A DNA stretch of 64,000 bases from Pseudoduganella aquatica (GCF_009857595.1 NZ_WWCU01000010.1:101424-165423), one strand, 5' to 3'. Positions 1 to 9,629 are shown, numbered from the stretch's first letter. Numbers and translations are program-made. Notes: generated by a model from the sequence alone, not told the origin.

Positions 1-1262
1 AAGCGCGGGTCGCGCACGGGAATAAAATTGCCATGGAAGTAGGCGATATTGCCGTCCGCATCCGCATACACGGTGTTGTTGGACGAGTTGGTGCGCAGCT
101 CCATCACCTTGCAGAACTCGGCATAGTTGCGCGCCTTGGTGCGCAGCCAGGACTGTTGCAGCGCTTTCAATGGCTCGTTCATCAGGCTGACCGATACCCA
201 GCGGCCGTCGATGGCACGCACCACCGGGCCGTGGTGCGTGAAGTAGGCGGTGACGGTCTTCTCCGCCATGCCGGCGGCGGTTTTGTAGGGCAGGCGCAGC
301 GGCACCGCTTTCACGGGACGCTCCTCGCGGCCGTATTTGTAGACGAATTTGCCATCCTTGCCGCTGACCGTCTCCAGGAACTCGTCGATGACGTCGCCGC
401 CGCCGGAAGTGTGCATCCAACCCAGGCGCTCGTTGAAGCCCTGGTAGACGAAGAACTGGCCCCAGGTCACGGCGCCGTAGGCGTTCAGGCCTTCCATGCT
501 GCTGACCTGCACTTCGGGCCGGAAATAGAAGGAGGTGTGCGGATTGATCATCAGCATGGCGTGGCCGGACTTGCTGATGGCCGGCGCAATGGCGAAGCCG
601 TTCGAGCCGCTGGGCTCGTGGTCCAGGTCGCTGCCGGCCAGCGCCAGCGGCGGCAACGGCTGCGGCGTCTTGCCGTAGAAGCGTTCCAGCTCCTTCAGGT
701 CCACCGATTCGATATCGCCGCCTATGCTGCCTTCGCTGAAGCTAAGCGCCATCCACGGCTCGAAGCGCGTGATCAGCGCCGGCTGCACGTCGGGATGCGT
801 GAGCAGATAGTAGTTCAGGCCGTCCGCATAGGCGTTCATCAGCTTTTTCAGCCAGGCCGGCGCGGCCGCGTACTGCGCTTTCAGACTCTCGGGCGTGATG
901 AACAGCTTCATGCGCAGGTCCCGGTACAGCTCGGCCTCGCCCTGCACCTCGGCCAGGCGGCCCATGGCGTTGATGTAATTGAGTTCCACCCGGTGGAAGT
1001 CGTCCTCCGCCTGCGCGTACAGCAGGCCGAACACGGCGTCCGCGTCGGTCTGGCCGTAGACGTGGGGAATGCCCCACTTGTCGCGCAAGATCGTCACGCG
1101 CTGGGCCAGCCCTTTCAGGCGCGCGGCCTCGGCTTTGGACGGCGGTACGGCGGCGGCAGCGCGCGGCGTGGCAGGCGTGCCGGACTGCGCTGCACTGGCG
1201 CACAGCGACGCGGCGCTGGCGCCGCAAGCGGCGGCCAGCAGCAGAAAACTCCATCTCGACAT
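1..1262 (-). CDS. Penicillin/AHL acylase family N-terminal hydrolase (C-terminus beyond window)
   Basis: Ntn-hydrolase of the penicillin amidase family, exported and normally autoprocessed into two chains that cleave amide bonds (beta-lactam side chains, N-acyl-homoserine lactones or other acylated compounds). A signal peptide (residues 1-25) is followed by the A-chain motif DKWGIPHVYG. The processing site and nucleophile appear as SGSNGFAIAP, with Ser near residue 220. About 420 residues are visible; family members run to 700-800, so the protein is cut only by the window edge. The start has a GGAG box 8 nt upstream. It lies 23 nt downstream of the ParB-like gene on the same strand, so they may be co-transcribed. 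Family assignment is firm; the substrate cannot be told. Confidence 0.9.
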   Translation of the reverse strand, partial: MSRWSFLLLAAACGASAASLCASAAQSGTPATPRAAAAVPPSKAEAARLKGLAQRVTILRDKWGIPHVYGQTDADAVFGLLYAQAEDDFHRVELNYINAMGRLAEVQGEAELYRDLRMKLFITPESLKAQYAAAPAWLKKLMNAYADGLNYYLLTHPDVQPALITRFEPWMALSFSEGSIGGDIESVDLKELERFYGKTPQPLPPLALAGSDLDHEPSGSNGFAIAPAISKSGHAMLMINPHTSFYFRPEVQVSSMEGLNAYGAVTWGQFFVYQGFNERLGWMHTSGGGDVIDEFLETVSGKDGKFVYKYGREERPVKAVPLRLPYKTAAGMAEKTVTAYFTHHGPVVRAIDGRWVSVSLMNEPLKALQQSWLRTKARNYAEFCKVMELRTNSSNNTVYADADGNIAYFHGNFIPVRDPR

Positions 1263-1285
1263 AGGCAACTCCGGGTTTGTTCTGA

Positions 1286-2119
1286 TCAGGAAGCGTCCAC
1301 CAGCTGCGCGATGCGCTCGCGCAGTTCCGCGTTTTCATTGCGCAACTTGGACACGCGGTCTTTCAGCTGCGCCACTTCGGCGCGCAATTGCTCGACTTCG
1401 CTCATCGGCTCGGCCATCGCGCCGTCCTCGCCCGCCTTGGCTTCCTTGGGCGGGCGCGATGCGGCGCGCTGTTCGCGGATCTCCTTGGCGGCCTGCTGCA
1501 GCAGCTTCTTGCCACCCGCCACCGCCGCCACCTGCTCGGCCTCGGGCAGCGACGCCACCGTGGCGGCGGCGTTGATGGAGATGGTGCCGGCGCGCACAGC
1601 CTCCACCAGCTCGGGCGCGGCCGTTTTCTGGATCTTCTCGATCTGGCTGATGGTGTTGCTGCTCAGACGGGCGGCGCGCGCGATGTCCTCGCGCGAGGTG
1701 CGCACCTTGGCCGGCGCAGGGGCGCCTTCCTGGTCCGGCTCGGGCGGGGTGATGCTCGCGTCCTCGGCCGCCGTTTTCGCGGCCAGCTCGGCGCTGCGGG
1801 CGTCCATGATGTCCTTCTTGCGCAGCGCCAGCACGCCGCGCTGGAAGTCGGACACGCTGCGGCGGCCCAGATGGTTGTCTATCATCCACAGCATCACGTC
1901 TTCCATGCTGTGGAAGCTCTCGTTCTGGATCACCTTGAACGGAATGCTGTGGCGCTGGCAGATGGAGTAGCGGTTGTGGCCGTCCACCAGCACGTCGTTC
2001 CACAGCACCAGCGCGTCGCGACAGCCTTCGGCCAGGATGCTGCGCTCAAGCGCAGCGTACTCGGCCTCGGTCAAGGGGTCGATATAGCTGCGCAGCATGT
2101 CATTGATTTGGATTTGCAT
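1286..2119 (-). CDS. ParB/Srx-domain DNA-binding protein, stand-alone
   Basis: 277-aa protein with a ParB-like N-terminal domain, including the typical LVDGHNRY motif near residue 45. A helix-turn-helix region follows (SREDIARAARLSSNTISQIE), then an SINAAATVASLP segment like the HTH of KorB/ParB proteins, and a C-terminal coiled coil (residues ~235-275). The start is the ATG preceded by AGGAAT, rather than the longer reading frame upstream. No parA-like partner is visible, so a role in chromosome partition is unlikely. Stand-alone ParB-like proteins often act as transcription factors or nucleotide-dependent switches. Target unknown. Confidence 0.75.
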   Translation of the reverse strand: MQIQINDMLRSYIDPLTEAEYAALERSILAEGCRDALVLWNDVLVDGHNRYSICQRHSIPFKVIQNESFHSMEDVMLWMIDNHLGRRSVSDFQRGVLALRKKDIMDARSAELAAKTAAEDASITPPEPDQEGAPAPAKVRTSREDIARAARLSSNTISQIEKIQKTAAPELVEAVRAGTISINAAATVASLPEAEQVAAVAGGKKLLQQAAKEIREQRAASRPPKEAKAGEDGAMAEPMSEVEQLRAEVAQLKDRVSKLRNENAELRERIAQLVDAS

Positions 2120-2243
2120 TCGGTATTCCTGGAAAAATCGGGCGCGGCCGGCGCGCATGCGCGCACCCTGCCCCATCGCCGTCCAGCATGCTACACCAAT
2201 TGCGTGTCCAACCCAAGGCGGGCGGCCCTGCTCTCCGGCAGGC

Positions 2244-3872
2244 TCAGGCGCCGCGCACCCGCAGCACCCGCTCCGCCCCCACATAATTGACCGCGTAGCC
2301 GTTGCGGCCCGCCGCTTTCACGCCGTACAGGGCCTGGTCGGCGGCCCGCATCACCAGGTCCGCCGCCACCGGCAGCTCAGTGGTGAGCGCGATGCCCACG
2401 CTGGCGCTCACGGGCAGCAGCTGTCCGCCCGCCGCGAACGGCGCCCGCATGGCCTCGATAATCTTTGCGCCCAGCAGGCTGACCTCGGCCCCGCCGGGCA
2501 ACTGCTCGAAAATGATCACGAACTCGTCCCCCGCCAGCCGGGCCACCGTGTCGGTGCAGCGCACGGCGTCGCTCAGGCGGCGCGCAAACTCCACCAGCAC
2601 CGCGTCGCCGGCGGCGTGGCCGTGCTGGTCGTTGATGGACTTGAAATGGTCGATATCGAGGAAGGCCAGGCCCACCTGCTGCCCGGCGCGCTGGGCGCGT
2701 GCCAGCGCCAGCGGGAAATAGTCGTCGAACATGCGGCGGTTGTGGATGCCGGTCAGCGCGTCGGTGGTGGCCAGGCGCTGCAAGTCCTTCTCGGCCCGCT
2801 CGCGGCGGCGCGACAAGGAGAAGAACGCCCGGCTCAGCTGGGCAAACTCGTCGCGGCCCTGGACGTCGAACACGCTGATCGGCGCCAGGCCGGTGTCGAT
2901 GTCGACCACGTGGCGGTGCAGGCGCAACAGCGGACGCAGCATGAGCTTGACCAGCAGCCAGCCGAACAGGCCCGCCAGCAAGGTCACCACCGCCACCGCC
3001 ACCAGTGCCCGGGTACGCACGCTGGCCATGGGCGCGAACGCGCTCTGGATCGGATAGGACACGGCGATCACCCAGTCCACCTCGCGCAGGCGCTGGTGCG
3101 CCAGCAGGGTCGGCACCCCTTCGTCGAGCAGCTCGTCGGTCCAGCCGTCCGCGCTGCCCAGCACCGCGTCCACCAGAGAGCCGTCGCCGGCGTCCCCGTG
3201 GTTCAGCAGCAAGGCCTTGTTGGGATGGTGCACAAAGACGCCGTCGCCGGTCACGATAAACAGATAGCCGCCCGTGCCGGAGCGCAGACTGTCGAGGCGT
3301 GCCGAAAACGAGGGCCGCAGCAGCTCGATGGAGCCCTGCACCACGCCGATGATCTCGCCCTTGGAATTGAGCAACGGCTGCGTCAGCGCGACTATCGGCT
3401 TGCCGGTCAGTACGCTGCGGAACGGCGCCGACGTCACGCCTTCGCGCGTGCGCAGGGTGTCCCTGAAGTACTGGCGCGCGGCCACGTTCAGCGTGCCCCG
3501 GGCGCGGCGGTCCACCAGGCTGGCGACCAGATTGCCTTGCGTATCGAACACGGTGACGTTGAAAAATTCGTCGCGCAGGCTGCTGTGCGCTTCCAGCAGC
3601 GCCTGCATGTCGCCGAGCGCAGGTTCGGCACCGGACGGCTGCTCGGTGAACGCCTTGAGCATCTGGCGCTTGGCCACGATGTCGCGCTCCACATAGGCTG
3701 CGGCGGTCGCCAGCAGCGCCTGCTCCTGCTGCGCGATCGACTGGCGCATGGCCGATTCGGCAATCAGCAGCGACACGCCGCCCGCGCCCAGCGCGGCGAA
3801 CAGCACCATCGCGGTGACGAGCATCGTGATCTTGAATTTGAAACTAAGGAAGAAATGAACCACTGGCCGCAT
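2244..3872 (-). CDS. Membrane diguanylate cyclase with Cache sensor and GGDEF domain
   Basis: 542-aa protein predicted to make cyclic di-GMP from two GTP in response to a periplasmic ligand. A transmembrane helix at residues 12-35 precedes a double-Cache-like periplasmic domain (~40-290), a second helix (KALVAVAVVTLLAGLFGWLL region, ~300), a HAMP-like linker and the GGDEF domain (~375-535). The active-site loop is AGDEF (residues 447-451), a common active variant. An RxxD inhibitory I-site (RCTD, 438-441) sits five residues before it, so product inhibition is expected. No EAL domain is present. The start has AGGAGG 7 nt upstream, which decides it over longer readings. Confidence 0.92.
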   Translation of the reverse strand: MRPVVHFFLSFKFKITMLVTAMVLFAALGAGGVSLLIAESAMRQSIAQQEQALLATAAAYVERDIVAKRQMLKAFTEQPSGAEPALGDMQALLEAHSSLRDEFFNVTVFDTQGNLVASLVDRRARGTLNVAARQYFRDTLRTREGVTSAPFRSVLTGKPIVALTQPLLNSKGEIIGVVQGSIELLRPSFSARLDSLRSGTGGYLFIVTGDGVFVHHPNKALLLNHGDAGDGSLVDAVLGSADGWTDELLDEGVPTLLAHQRLREVDWVIAVSYPIQSAFAPMASVRTRALVAVAVVTLLAGLFGWLLVKLMLRPLLRLHRHVVDIDTGLAPISVFDVQGRDEFAQLSRAFFSLSRRRERAEKDLQRLATTDALTGIHNRRMFDDYFPLALARAQRAGQQVGLAFLDIDHFKSINDQHGHAAGDAVLVEFARRLSDAVRCTDTVARLAGDEFVIIFEQLPGGAEVSLLGAKIIEAMRAPFAAGGQLLPVSASVGIALTTELPVAADLVMRAADQALYGVKAAGRNGYAVNYVGAERVLRVRGA

Positions 3873-4119
3873 AGCAAGCCTCCTGCCGCGCACGGAGCGC
3901 ATCCAATTAATACATTGGCGGAGCTGGGGCCATTTCGGTAGCCGGGAGCGGAGGCGAGGCGCCGGCCAATCTGCCGCGATTATAGTGGATATTCCCGCTG
4001 GGCATAACAGCAATTGACGTGCGTTGCACGATGGCAACGAGGGCGCTGGCGAAGAGCAGGCACGAAGAAAATTGCCAATCGTGTATTATTTCCCGACATT
4101 TAACTGGAGGGCAGAATAA

Positions 4120-4506
4120 GTGGACAAACTACTGTTGACCTTGCGGGCCGCCGCTTTCCCGAAAAAGCTGGCTGGATTTGCCCTGCTGTTTTCAGTCGGC
4201 GTGGGCGCATGCGGTTCGAGCCACGCGAAGCCGGCCATAGCGGCCCCAGCGAGCGGCTTGGAACACATCGCAGCCCAGACTTGCGAGAGCGGCGTGATAG
4301 CGCGCTCGAAAAACAAGACTACGCTGGATTTCCACCATTCCACCACCACGCCACAGGTGCGCAAATTGGGCGAGGACATGGTGGTCGTGCTGCTCAAGTT
4401 TTCCGCGAAAAACGCCTCCGGCGCTGAATCGGGATCGATCGCCAAATGCGTGCTCTCCGCAGACGGCAAGAAGCTGATTGTGATTGATGTTGAGGATGCT
4501 AAGTAA
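4120..4506 (+). CDS. Small putative lipoprotein of unknown function
   Basis: 128-aa protein starting at GTG with a GGAGGG box about 9 nt upstream. The N-terminus has a basic stretch, a hydrophobic core and a lipobox-like VGAC (Cys at ~31), so export and lipidation are plausible. The mature part has two further Cys and a beta-rich C-terminus. No family recognised. It is divergent from the diguanylate cyclase across a ~250-bp non-coding gap and stands alone. Confidence 0.55.
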   Translation: MDKLLLTLRAAAFPKKLAGFALLFSVGVGACGSSHAKPAIAAPASGLEHIAAQTCESGVIARSKNKTTLDFHHSTTTPQVRKLGEDMVVVLLKFSAKNASGAESGSIAKCVLSADGKKLIVIDVEDAK

Positions 4507-4528
4507 GCCACGTGCGCCGTGCAGGGCC

Positions 4529-5215
4529 TCATAGCAAGTTTCGCGCAATGTGGCAGGGATCAGCTAATAGCTCTGCGAATATTCTCGCTTCTGAAAACTG
4601 CTGGACTTTGGTCGCCATCACCCGCGCCAGCACGCTCTGCACGTGCGAAGAAATGGCATAGGCACGCGCCCCGGGGTGTCGTCGCGACGGATAAATAAAC
4701 CCGTGTACTTGCCCACCGAGTTCGGCCAAGATCTGGTCAAGCTCAAACCCGAGCCATTGGCACCAAATATAATCTGGACTACGGAGATGATCATAAATTC
4801 CCAGTCGGCTCGCAGCGACACCGGAGAGATCGAAAAGCTGCAGTGGCTGAGAGAACGATAGGTTAGCAATCAAGCCATTTTCCGCGCCCGCCTCAATGAC
4901 GAAACGACCAGGATGGGTCGCGGGGTTCTTGCAAAACTGCGCTTCCCACACTGCTGTATAGGCTGTCTCGGCGGTATAAATCCAGAAGAAAGGAAATCCC
5001 GCACCAGTCTTCATACTGTCCGGCGGCCCGAATCTGTAGGTACGCATCACGGCGTGCGGCCAGATCGACGGCGTATTCCAGGCCGCCCTAACCAGCTCGC
5101 AACCGGCTGGAATTTCAACAATATAAGATGCCAGGACTTCCCTTAGCAAATCACGTGGCGGCAACTGTGCAGCAATGGCAGGCGGTATCGCCACTGCATC
5201 GGTTGGATAAGACAT
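4529..5215 (-). CDS. RES-domain toxin (NAD+-degrading) of a type II toxin-antitoxin pair
   Basis: 228-aa RES-family protein. Characterised RES toxins (MbcT, ParT, Res) degrade or modify NAD+ by phosphorolysis or ADP-ribosyl transfer. Visible hallmarks are the RTYRFGPP segment after a ~55-residue N-terminus and WIYTAETAYTAVWEAQF, carrying the conserved Tyr and Glu, with a Ser-containing NLSFSQPLQLFDL strand later. It begins 2 nt after the upstream gene, as expected for antitoxin-first RES operons. Family membership is well supported; toxicity and the exact reaction are inferred from relatives. Confidence 0.8.
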   Translation of the reverse strand: MSYPTDAVAIPPAIAAQLPPRDLLREVLASYIVEIPAGCELVRAAWNTPSIWPHAVMRTYRFGPPDSMKTGAGFPFFWIYTAETAYTAVWEAQFCKNPATHPGRFVIEAGAENGLIANLSFSQPLQLFDLSGVAASRLGIYDHLRSPDYIWCQWLGFELDQILAELGGQVHGFIYPSRRHPGARAYAISSHVQSVLARVMATKVQQFSEARIFAELLADPCHIARNLL

Positions 5216-5217
5216 GT

Positions 5218-5883
5218 TTAGCCTATAAAGTCGGCCTCGCTCCTGAGTTTGAACTCAACCAGTTCAGTCACCTTGCGCGCACGCTCTGGTGCTGGCGCGC
5301 GCAGGATAGCCCACTGGCTGGTGTGTGTTGTGTGCCGCGTTGCAAATGGCAGCCCTGCAAGCACTTCCGCTGGAGACATACCATTTAGTTCCTCGGCCTC
5401 GCTCACCCAGAATGCGTGGATTTCACTACTCGGCATGTCGTCAAATAGTGCGAGCACCGGCGCGATCAATTCGGGGACGGGCGGCACAAATTGCCAAGCC
5501 GGAAATTCCTTACCGATTGCGCGTCCTGCTGGGGTGATGCAGTAAAACCGCTTGCTATCTACAGCGCGATAAAACGACGCTTGAGAAAGCCCCACCCATC
5601 CTTGCCCGACGACTTCCGAAACCTTGAGCTTAGACACTGGAAGAGCACTGGGACTGGTATTGGCAGGCACTTCCGTCGCACCGCCACTTCCGGTCAATGC
5701 CTGCCGACCTTCTGAAACAGCGCGTTTTACCAAGTTGAGCACACGGAGACGATCCGGTCCTTGCGCAAGCGCATCTGCCCGTTCGATAACCAGTTGAGAA
5801 AAACGGTCCAGAACAGCCAAGTCGCGCTGGGTAAGGTGGATATCCCAGGACTCAATGACAGAAGGTTCAGATTGCAGTGTCAT
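5218..5883 (-). CDS. Probable cognate antitoxin (MbcA/ParS/Xre-like C-terminal domain)
   Basis: 221-aa protein immediately upstream of the RES gene (2-nt spacing). The C-terminal section with HAFWVSEAEELNGMSPAEVL resembles the toxin-binding domain of MbcA/ParS/Xre antitoxins (typically FW....LGG.tPlelL). The N-terminal half has a helical region (residues ~15-60) with no clear classical HTH. I chose the ATG with AAGGA 8 nt upstream; an ATG 54 nt earlier (5937) also has an AGGA box. Function is inferred mainly from position and the C-terminal motif. Autoregulation is usual for such pairs. Confidence 0.6.
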   Translation of the reverse strand: MTLQSEPSVIESWDIHLTQRDLAVLDRFSQLVIERADALAQGPDRLRVLNLVKRAVSEGRQALTGSGGATEVPANTSPSALPVSKLKVSEVVGQGWVGLSQASFYRAVDSKRFYCITPAGRAIGKEFPAWQFVPPVPELIAPVLALFDDMPSSEIHAFWVSEAEELNGMSPAEVLAGLPFATRHTTHTSQWAILRAPAPERARKVTELVEFKLRSEADFIG

Positions 5884-6189
5884 CTCTCGATCCTTAAGCA
5901 ATTTGTGGTAGAGCGGCTGCAGGATGGGTGGCAGCATGGGATTGATCCTGGCGGCCTAGGGGCTAAATTAGCTATCAGTCGTTAGAATATCAACAATTCT
6001 TAAGTTTATCAACTTTCTCGAGATTATCAAAATCCTAAACATAGACATGCTCCAGGGGATGTTGTCGTCCAACGCAGCATGAATTTCCTGAGCGCGCGTG
6101 GCAGCATTCGCAAGCCCAGGTTCCGCAAACGCCCATATGCGCAACTGGGCTGCTGGTGGTGTATGCTGCTGCGATTTAGCTCATCCACT

Positions 6190-6642
6190 ATGAAAGTACT
6201 CATGAAACAACTGATCCCCTCCAGCCTCCTGGCGCTGTCCCTGACGTTGACCCTGGCCGCGTGCGACCGCGCCAAAGCCCCCGCCGCAGCCGCAGCGCCT
6301 GCCGTGGCTTTCCAGAAGATCGACACCGTCACCGGCACGGGCAAGGAAGCGGTGGCGGGCAGCACCGCCGTGGTGAACTACACCGGCTGGCTGTACGAGC
6401 CGGCTGCGCCCCAGCAGCACGGCCAGCAGTTCGATTCCTCGATCGGCCGCTCGCCATTCGCCTTCCCACTGGGCGCCGGCCAGGTTATCAAAGGCTGGGA
6501 CGATGGCGTGCAAGGCATGAAGGTGGGCGGCAAGCGCACCCTGATCGTGCCTGCAGCACTGGGCTACGGCGACGGCGGCGCGGGCCCGATTCCGCCGAAT
6601 GCCACGCTGATCTTCGAAGTGGAACTGCTGGACGTGCGATAA
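6190..6642 (+). CDS. FKBP-type peptidyl-prolyl cis-trans isomerase, lipoprotein
   Basis: About 150 aa. A lipoprotein signal (LTLTLAAC lipobox) is followed by a short Ala/Pro linker and one FKBP domain. Diagnostic segments are VNYTGWLYE, FDSSIGRSPFAFPLGAGQVI, GWDDGVQGMKVGGKR, IPAALGYG-like (VPAALGYGDGG) and IPPNATLIFEVELLDV. It should catalyse proline isomerisation in the periplasm, attached to a membrane. Start uncertain: ATG at 6190 or 6202; both give the same mature protein, and neither has a strong Shine-Dalgarno. Divergent from the toxin-antitoxin pair. Confidence 0.93.
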   Translation: MKVLMKQLIPSSLLALSLTLTLAACDRAKAPAAAAAPAVAFQKIDTVTGTGKEAVAGSTAVVNYTGWLYEPAAPQQHGQQFDSSIGRSPFAFPLGAGQVIKGWDDGVQGMKVGGKRTLIVPAALGYGDGGAGPIPPNATLIFEVELLDVR

Positions 6643-6653
6643 GGTTCGGCCGC

Positions 6654-8330
6654 TTAGTCGTTCGCGTTATAAATCGCCACTTCGAAGAGTTTTCGTGGAC
6701 GAAGCAGCGGAACCTTGTAGTCGAACTCGATAATCGCGTCGTTGCTCCACTGCCCGCTCGCGATTGGCATCCGATACATTGGGTTCTTGGGATCATCGTT
6801 GGCTTGCAAGGGCGTGCGCCGGCTTCCCTCGATGATCCACGCGCCGCTGGTGGCTGCCCAAGGCTGATGCCATATTGCCTTGCTGGGCCGCTTGCAGCGG
6901 CTCCAGCGCCCCGTCCCCTTGCATTGGGCGTCGTATTCCTGCGGATCGTCAAACATCGCAATGGCGGCGTTGATTTCATATCGCAGGCGAAGGTCGCCCA
7001 GGCGCAGCTTTTCAGGCGATACCGTGGGGGTGTGCACGAGTAGTCCAATCCGTAAGGTGCCTCCCTTGAAATTGCTTACCAAGTCCGCCTCCGCTTCAAG
7101 ATCGGGCAGCAGCGGCAGTGTGAACAATTCGCCATGCTCAAGGGGTATTGGGAATTCCTGCCCTGTCTCGGTGCGCACACGCAGCGCGAAATTGGGCGGG
7201 AGCTGCATTCCCGCCGGCGGCATCAGCGCGAAACTGAATACCGCGTCGGGCGCGAGGGATTGGTGTTTTTCGTAGGCCGAGACAGCTGCACGCATGGCGC
7301 CATAGCTCTTCCAGGGCACCGCCCGCAAACCGGTCACGCGGACCATGGCCAGGCCTTCCCCTGCCTGGCCATGGCTTTCTGCGGGAAGGACCATCTCGTC
7401 GGCAGCAGCGCTCGCCATCGGGCCAGGCAAGCCGTGCCCTGCCGGTTTTGCCAGTTCTGGCGCGGCCTGCGCATGCTCGCCAAGTGCAGACATCCACCCA
7501 ATCGCAAGCTGGGCGCCGGAGTGGCCCTCCTCCGCCGCCATGCTGAAATAGCGGTAAGCCCGGTCCAGATCGCGCACGACGCCATCGCGTCCCAGATAGT
7601 ACTCTCCCAAGGTATTCCATGCCGGTACGAACCCGAACTCAGCAGCCCTGACATACCATCTCTCCGCCTCGGCCCAGTCCCGCTCCGCCTCGTCCCCGAG
7701 CTGGTAAATGCGTGCCAACGCCATGGCAGCCTCAATGCGGGCATTCGTCGTTTCCGGCTTGCGGGGATTGAAACGCATCCGGTCGCGGTGCGGATTGAAC
7801 CGGTCCTCGGCGACCGCACGGAGCCACCGGATGCCCTGGACAGCATCCTTCGGCGTGCCGAGCCCTTGGCGATGCATATGCGCCAGCATCAAGGCAGCAT
7901 CCGGGTAGCCTACTTTCTCATGCGCGGCCTCGAATCGCTGCAGTGCTATCGCATAGTCGTGCTTCTCGAAGGCCTCCAGCCCTTCACCCAGGCTCTTGTC
8001 CTTCGCCTGGATATGGCTCCTGCCGCACATGATTTTAAAATCGAGATTCGTGATCGGCCCCTTCAGGCACCAGCGCAGCAATCCCTCGAATGCGGTGGCC
8101 TGACCCGAAACGATTTTCCGTATCCGCGCTTCGGTATCCACCATCGGCTGCTTGACCGGGCGCGGCGCAGCCACCACAACGGTGCTGGATTGCTGTGGCT
8201 CCTGCCCCAGCGCGGGGGACTGGGCTAACGCGATGTGCGACAGGCCGGCCGCCAGCCAGATCAGGATCTCCGCGCCGTGCCCATATGCTTTTCTACGCAA
8301 AGTCCCTCCTGGTAAGCAAAATGACTTCAT
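6654..8330 (-). CDS. Exported Sel1/TPR-repeat protein
   Basis: About 558 aa with an unusually long basic N-terminus before a hydrophobic segment (ILIWLAAGLSHIALAQS), read as a signal peptide. Residues ~95-270 contain Sel1-like helical repeats (for example AALMLAHMHRQGLGTPKDAV, then ALARIYQLG and AWNTLGEYYLGRDG), which normally scaffold protein contacts. The C-terminal ~230 residues have no recognised domain but look beta-rich. Start is the ATG at 8330; an in-frame GTG at 8357 is possible. It converges with the FKBP gene (11-nt gap). No enzymatic signature seen. Confidence 0.7.
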   Translation of the reverse strand: MKSFCLPGGTLRRKAYGHGAEILIWLAAGLSHIALAQSPALGQEPQQSSTVVVAAPRPVKQPMVDTEARIRKIVSGQATAFEGLLRWCLKGPITNLDFKIMCGRSHIQAKDKSLGEGLEAFEKHDYAIALQRFEAAHEKVGYPDAALMLAHMHRQGLGTPKDAVQGIRWLRAVAEDRFNPHRDRMRFNPRKPETTNARIEAAMALARIYQLGDEAERDWAEAERWYVRAAEFGFVPAWNTLGEYYLGRDGVVRDLDRAYRYFSMAAEEGHSGAQLAIGWMSALGEHAQAAPELAKPAGHGLPGPMASAAADEMVLPAESHGQAGEGLAMVRVTGLRAVPWKSYGAMRAAVSAYEKHQSLAPDAVFSFALMPPAGMQLPPNFALRVRTETGQEFPIPLEHGELFTLPLLPDLEAEADLVSNFKGGTLRIGLLVHTPTVSPEKLRLGDLRLRYEINAAIAMFDDPQEYDAQCKGTGRWSRCKRPSKAIWHQPWAATSGAWIIEGSRRTPLQANDDPKNPMYRMPIASGQWSNDAIIEFDYKVPLLRPRKLFEVAIYNAND

Positions 8331-8379
8331 CCTGCATTGGAGAATTGACTTTGCCACTGGCGCTGATATTTGGCAATGA

Positions 8380-9486
8380 TTAGTACAAAACCACCGAACG
8401 GATCGACTCGCCGCTCTTCATCAGGTCGAAGCCTTCGTTGATGCGTTCGAGCGGCAGGCGGTGGGTGATCAGGTCATCGATGTTGAGCTTGCCTTCCATG
8501 TACCAGTCGACGATCTTCGGCACGTCGGTGCGTCCGCGCGCGCCGCCAAACGCCGAGCCGCGCCACTCGCGGCCGGTGACCAGCTGGAACGGACGGGTCG
8601 AGATCTCCTGCCCCGCAGCGGCAACGCCAATGATGAATGACTTGCCCCAGCCTTTGTGCGTGCACTCCAGCGCCTGGCGCATCAGCGTGGTGTTGCCGAC
8701 GCACTCGAAACTGTAGTCGGCGCCGCCGTCGGTCAGCTGGACGACGTGGTCGACGACGTTCTCCACCTGATTCGGATTGATGAAGTGCGTCATGCCGAAT
8801 TTGCGCGCCATTTCCTCGCGGCCAGGGTTGATGTCCACACCAATGATCTTGTCGGCGCCCACCATCCTGGCCGCCTGGATCACGTTCAAACCTATGCCAC
8901 CCAGGCCGAACACCACCACGTTGGCGCCGGCCTCCACCTTGGCCGAGAACAGCACCGCGCCCACGCCGGTGGTGACGCCGCAGCCGATGTAGCAAACCTT
9001 GTCGAACGGCGCATCTTCCCGGATCCTGGCCAGCGCAATTTCCGGCACCACAATGTAGTTCGAGAACGTGGACGTGCCCATGTAGTGAAACAGCGGCTTG
9101 CCGTCCAGCGAAAAGCGGCTGGTGGCGTCCGGCATCAGGCCCCGCCCCTGGGTCGAGCGGATCGCCTGGCACAGATTGGTCTTCCGCGACAGGCAGAATT
9201 TGCATTGGCGGCATTCGGGCGTGTACAGCGGGATCACATGGTCGTCTTTCTTGAGGGTCGTGACGCCCGGCCCAACATCCACCACCACACCCGCTCCCTC
9301 ATGGCCCAGAATGGCCGGGAACAAGCCTTCCGGATCGGCCCCGGACAGGGTGTAGTAGTCGGTATGGCAGATTCCCGTGGCTTTTAGCTCGACCAGAACC
9401 TCGCCCGCGCGCGGTCCCTGCAGGTCAACTTCCTCGATGGTCAGCGGCGCGCCGGCGCGCCACGCAACAGCTGCTTTGGTTTTCAT
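8380..9486 (-). CDS. frmA: S-(hydroxymethyl)glutathione dehydrogenase / class III alcohol dehydrogenase
   Basis: 368 aa, the standard length for the family. It oxidises S-hydroxymethylglutathione (from formaldehyde plus glutathione) to S-formylglutathione using NAD+, and can also reduce S-nitrosoglutathione. Visible features are the catalytic-zinc site ATGICHTDYYT with GHEGAGVV, the structural-zinc Cys cluster CRQCKFCLSRKTNLC, and the dinucleotide fold VFGLGGIGLNVIQ. The start is MKTKAAVAW with GGGAG 9 nt upstream. It is divergent from a GlxA-type regulator, a likely controller. No formylglutathione hydrolase gene is nearby. The family is certain; the symbol follows common usage (also adhC). 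Confidence 0.96.
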   Translation of the reverse strand: MKTKAAVAWRAGAPLTIEEVDLQGPRAGEVLVELKATGICHTDYYTLSGADPEGLFPAILGHEGAGVVVDVGPGVTTLKKDDHVIPLYTPECRQCKFCLSRKTNLCQAIRSTQGRGLMPDATSRFSLDGKPLFHYMGTSTFSNYIVVPEIALARIREDAPFDKVCYIGCGVTTGVGAVLFSAKVEAGANVVVFGLGGIGLNVIQAARMVGADKIIGVDINPGREEMARKFGMTHFINPNQVENVVDHVVQLTDGGADYSFECVGNTTLMRQALECTHKGWGKSFIIGVAAAGQEISTRPFQLVTGREWRGSAFGGARGRTDVPKIVDWYMEGKLNIDDLITHRLPLERINEGFDLMKSGESIRSVVLY

Positions 9487-9629
9487 AAAACGTGCTCCCG
9501 TAAAGGTGTGTGAATCAGGCCGAGGCATTGTGCATGCCTTCGCAGGCCAAACGGCGGGAGCCGGGAGAGAATGGCCGGAAATGGTGCCATAATGACCGGA
9601 TTTTTCAGACCTCCCAGCATCACCACTTC

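Noticed and set aside
1286..2119. Chromosome partition locus (parAB) or replication origin
   Set aside because: No ParA, parS cluster, DnaA boxes or dnaA/gid genes are visible; the ParB-like protein is solitary.
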